Positions 5,982-8,083 of a stretch of 8,083 bases of DNA are shown piece by piece. How positions within the stretch are numbered: position 1 is the first letter of the stretch; every line of letters begins with the position of its first letter. Location of the stretch: assembly GCA_023453025.1 (NCBI GenBank), contig JAEXUD010000019.1, positions 1-8,083 on the forward strand. The letters run 5' to 3'. The stretch comes from Bacillota bacterium. GTDB taxonomy: Bacteria > Bacillota > Clostridia > Tissierellales > Sedimentibacteraceae. The notes under the pieces are model-generated. The model saw only the letters and a program-made list of their open reading frames with translations, made no database searches and was not told where the DNA came from. Position numbers and translations under genes: made by a program.

Positions 5982-7676
5982 TTATAAATTTATGTCATCA
6001 ACAGAGTCTAAATAACTATTTATCTGAGTAGTTATTTTTTTAATTGTTTCTTTTTCAAAAGGACTTTTTAAGTTGCCGGTTTTTAAAATTTCTATGAATG
6101 ACTGGCTTCCGCCGACCCTGCAGATGTTTAGATAATCATCCCATGCCTTTACTCTGTCTTCATTGAATTTTATCCAGAACTGATATGCACAAATTTGTGC
6201 CAGAGTGTAATCAATATAATAAAAAGGTTCGGAAAATATATGTCCTTGCCTAAACCATAAGGTCCCCTTTTCTAAGAAGTCATTATCGTCATAATCTTTG
6301 TAAGGTGTGTATTTTCTTTCTATATCTCTCCATGCTTTTTTTCTTTCATCAGGAGTCATATGTGGGTTTTCATATACAATGTGCTGGAATTCATCCACAG
6401 TTACTCCATAGGGAATAAAGGCTAATGAATCTGCCAGATGGAAAAACTTAAACTTTTCTATATCATTCTCAAAGAACATCTTCATCCATGGCCATGTGAT
6501 AAATTCCATGCTCATAGAGTGAATTTCGCATGCTTCTGAGGTAGGAAAGCTAAATTCAGGAGCTTCAAGATATCTGCTTTCGTAGGTCTGGAATGCATGA
6601 CCTGCTTCATGAGTTACAACAGTTATATCATCCTGGGTACCATTGAAGTTTGCAAATATAAAAGGTGACTTAAATCCGTGAAGGAATGTGCAATATCCTC
6701 CTGCCTGCTTGTTTGGCTTAGTTTCAAGGTCAAATAAATCTCTTTCAAGCATTGTGTTTATAAACTCACCGGTTTCAGGCGAAAGCTCTTCATACATTTT
6801 TTTTGCTCTTTCCATTATCCAGTCCTTATTTCCTTTTGGGGTAGGGTTTCCGGAAATGAAATTCAAAGGTAGGTCATAATATTTCAGAGTATCTACACCT
6901 ATGCGTTTTCTTTGTTTTTCTCTTAGTTCATTAGAAAGGGGAACTATGTATCTTAAAACATGTTCCCTGAATTTTTTCACATTTTCTGCATTGTAATCAG
7001 ACCTACCCATGCGAAGATAGCCCAGTTCAATAAAATTATTAAAACCAAGCTTGATTGCTATTTCATTTCTAAGCATGACCAGTTTGTCATAAATAATATC
7101 AAATTTTGATTCGTTCTCTTTAAAAAAGCTGCTATATTTTTCATATGCTTCTTTTCTTACCTTTCGATCCCTTGATTCCATGTATGGCTGAAGCTGTGAT
7201 AAATTTAAAATTTTGCCGTCATAATCTATTTTAGCAGATGATACTAACTTTGAATATTCACTTACCAGCTTATTTTCTTCTTGCATAAGAGGAACAACTT
7301 CATTTGAAAATGTCCTTATTTCCATTTCAGCTATGGTGAAAAGCTGAGGCTTTACAAGCTCCTTTAATTTATCCTTGAATTTTGAATTTAGCAAAGCTTT
7401 ATAAAATTCGACCCTCAACCCATGAAGCTTAGGAGAAATCATATTGATATAATCATTTTCATTGTCATAGAACTCATCAGCAGTATCAATGGAATTTCTT
7501 ATATACACGAGCTGTGCCATGGTTTCAATTTCTTTTTGAAGCTCATTGATTTTTTGAACATACGTATATTGCTCTTCAACATTTTGAGAATTATTGAACA
7601 TATGGATTAGATTGGTATATTGAACTTTAATGCTGTCAAATTCAGGTCGTTTGTATTCATATTCAGTAAATTTCAT
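5982..7676 (-). CDS. M3-family zinc oligoendopeptidase
   Basis: Encodes 564 residues of the M3 (thimet oligopeptidase/PepF-like) metallopeptidase family. These are mostly helical cytoplasmic enzymes that cut short peptides inside an enclosed channel. The zinc motif HEAGH is at 356-360 (His356 and His360 bind zinc, Glu357 is catalytic). Glu384 in SEACEIHSMSME is the likely third ligand, inferred from its position. The GGYCTFLHGFKSPFIF stretch (327-342) before it is typical of the family. The N-terminal ~200 residues are helical and charged, with no signal peptide. The length fits the branch usually annotated as 'M3 family oligoendopeptidase' apart from classical PepF, which is near 600 residues. 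On the minus strand, GAGGTGA (7687-7681) precedes the ATG by 4 bases. It is convergent with the ferredoxin gene and shares its terminator. Natural substrates are not known; peptide recycling is the likely role. Confidence 0.92.
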   Translation of the reverse strand: MKFTEYEYKRPEFDSIKVQYTNLIHMFNNSQNVEEQYTYVQKINELQKEIETMAQLVYIRNSIDTADEFYDNENDYINMISPKLHGLRVEFYKALLNSKFKDKLKELVKPQLFTIAEMEIRTFSNEVVPLMQEENKLVSEYSKLVSSAKIDYDGKILNLSQLQPYMESRDRKVRKEAYEKYSSFFKENESKFDIIYDKLVMLRNEIAIKLGFNNFIELGYLRMGRSDYNAENVKKFREHVLRYIVPLSNELREKQRKRIGVDTLKYYDLPLNFISGNPTPKGNKDWIMERAKKMYEELSPETGEFINTMLERDLFDLETKPNKQAGGYCTFLHGFKSPFIFANFNGTQDDITVVTHEAGHAFQTYESRYLEAPEFSFPTSEACEIHSMSMEFITWPWMKMFFENDIEKFKFFHLADSLAFIPYGVTVDEFQHIVYENPHMTPDERKKAWRDIERKYTPYKDYDDNDFLEKGTLWFRQGHIFSEPFYYIDYTLAQICAYQFWIKFNEDRVKAWDDYLNICRVGGSQSFIEILKTGNLKSPFEKETIKKITTQINSYLDSVDDINL

Positions 7677-7700
7677 TACTTCACCTCGGTTTGATAATTG

Positions 7701-7724
7701 CCAGAAATAATTTGAAGATTCTGG
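7701..7724 (-). repeat. Inverted repeat in the peptidase 5' leader
   Basis: CCAGAA (7701-7706) and TTCTGG (7719-7724) are perfect inverted repeats separated by 12 bases. They lie between the predicted peptidase promoter and its ribosome binding site. It could be a small mRNA hairpin or an operator; six-base arms are short enough to occur by chance. Confidence 0.3.
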
Positions 7725-7735
7725 ATGATAATAAT

Positions 7736-7763
7736 ATTATACCAAAAAATGATAAAAATACAA
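7736..7763 (-). promoter_or_regulatory. Promoter of the M3 peptidase gene
   Basis: Read on the minus strand, TATAAT (7741-7736) is preceded by TGG, making a full extended -10 (TGGTATAAT, 7744-7736). A partial -35, TTGTAT (7763-7758), stands 16 bases upstream. The predicted transcript start is near 7729, about 53 bases before the ATG. Confidence 0.65.
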
Positions 7764-7791
7764 ACGAGAAAAATGTATTATTTACCGAAAT

Positions 7792-7804
7792 AATAGTTAC
7801 TATT
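7792..7804. repeat. 13-bp palindrome at the edge of the foldback element
   Basis: AATAGT (7792-7797) and ACTATT (7799-7804) are perfect inverted repeats around a single T. The site lies about 28 bases upstream of the peptidase -35 element and overlaps the left end of the long foldback by three bases. It could be part of that element or a separate operator. Confidence 0.35.
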
Positions 7805-7957
7805 CACAGTCAAGGCGAAAAATAAGAAAAATATCCGCTCACGGTTTCGGACACGAATAATTCTAAAGCTCATTGCGGCTAAGAATTATAATCGTGTCCT
7901 GCAAATGTTCGCTATATATTTTTCTTGTTTTTCTTTAAAGTTATGGACACTGTGAAT
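7802..7957. repeat. Long imperfect foldback (possible MITE-like repeat or structured RNA)
   Basis: The two halves of this 156-base stretch pair with each other in register. ATTCACAGT (7802-7810) pairs with ACTGTGAAT (7949-7957). Bases 7817-7834 pair with 7916-7933 over 18 positions, with one G-T. GGACACGA (7849-7856) pairs with TCGTGTCC (7892-7899). ATAATTCT (7857-7864) pairs with AGAATTAT (7882-7889), and a small AGC/GCT stem closes the tip loop. Only short bulges and internal loops separate these blocks. No ORF of note lies inside and no clear target-site duplication is visible; a TAGTTA at 7794-7799 and 7968-7973 is not placed symmetrically. The pairing is certain. Whether it is a non-autonomous mobile element, an intergenic repeat or an RNA is unresolved. 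Confidence 0.6.
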
Positions 7958-8024
7958 CAATGTCATTTAGTTAATTAGAAAACAAAGTAGCTTTATAAGA
8001 TTTTAGCCACTTCTATCAGGAATA

Positions 8025-8083
8025 GGGAGATTTATAAATGAAGTCAACACTTTAGTTATGAAGAAAAGCATGACGAAAAGACA
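8025..8083 (+). other. Possible gene start or leader micro-ORF at the window edge
   Basis: GGGAGA at 8025-8030 stands 7 bases before an ATG at 8038, but that frame stops after five codons (MKSTL, stop 8053-8055). A second ATG at 8058, three bases after the stop codon begins its last two-base gap, opens MKKSMTKR and runs off the window without its own Shine-Dalgarno. This could be a leader peptide with reinitiation, a frameshifted gene start, or chance. A weak TATAAG lies at 7994-7999. Confidence 0.2.

Noticed and set aside
7794..7973. TAGTTA direct repeats as a target-site duplication around the foldback
   Set aside because: They lie at unequal distances from the two ends (2 versus 10 bases) and six AT-rich bases can repeat by chance.

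Overview
The window looks like a chromosomal segment of a low-GC, endospore-forming Gram-positive anaerobe of the Clostridia/Tissierellia type. The reasons are strong AT bias, AGA/ATA-rich codon use, AGGAGG-type ribosome binding sites, a BofA homologue (a sporulation protein), a short clostridial 2[4Fe-4S] ferredoxin, and a gene order that follows the Bacillus subtilis bofA...yaaO-tmk-yaaQ...holB-yaaT segment. The species is not determined.

Layout on the + strand: (1) 26-619, a short FUSC/aromatic-acid-exporter-like membrane protein. (2) 745-1014, bofA, whose Shine-Dalgarno can be folded into an 11-bp leader stem (697-744). (3) A sigma-A-like promoter (1076-1104) ahead of a 43-residue single-span membrane protein (1166-1297), which is followed directly by a perfect 14-bp palindrome. 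(4) 1421-5666, a tight run of five genes: an Orn/Lys/Arg-type PLP decarboxylase (YaaO-like), tmk, darA (c-di-AMP receptor), holB and ricT. They overlap by 4 bases or are 8-10 bases apart, so they are probably one operon. (5) 5771-5941, the ferredoxin with its own extended -10 promoter, ending at a compact terminator (5956-5980) that works on both strands. On the - strand, 5982-7676 encodes an M3-family zinc oligoendopeptidase with its own extended -10 promoter (7736-7763).

The operon joins DNA-precursor synthesis (thymidylate kinase), replication (clamp-loader delta prime), c-di-AMP sensing (DarA), RNA processing (RicT, a partner of RNase Y) and amino-acid decarboxylation. This mixture is an old conserved arrangement in Firmicutes rather than a single pathway. 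Compared with B. subtilis, yaaR is absent between darA and holB, and a ferredoxin gene follows ricT where yabA would be expected.

The final ~400 bases (7677-8083) hold no convincing full gene. They contain the peptidase promoter, a 13-bp palindrome and a striking imperfect foldback of about 156 bases (7802-7957) that could be a MITE-like repeat or a structured RNA. They end in a possible gene start at the window edge. I see no defence system, prophage, transposase gene or CRISPR array. The least explained items are the foldback, the bofA leader stem and the 43-residue membrane protein.
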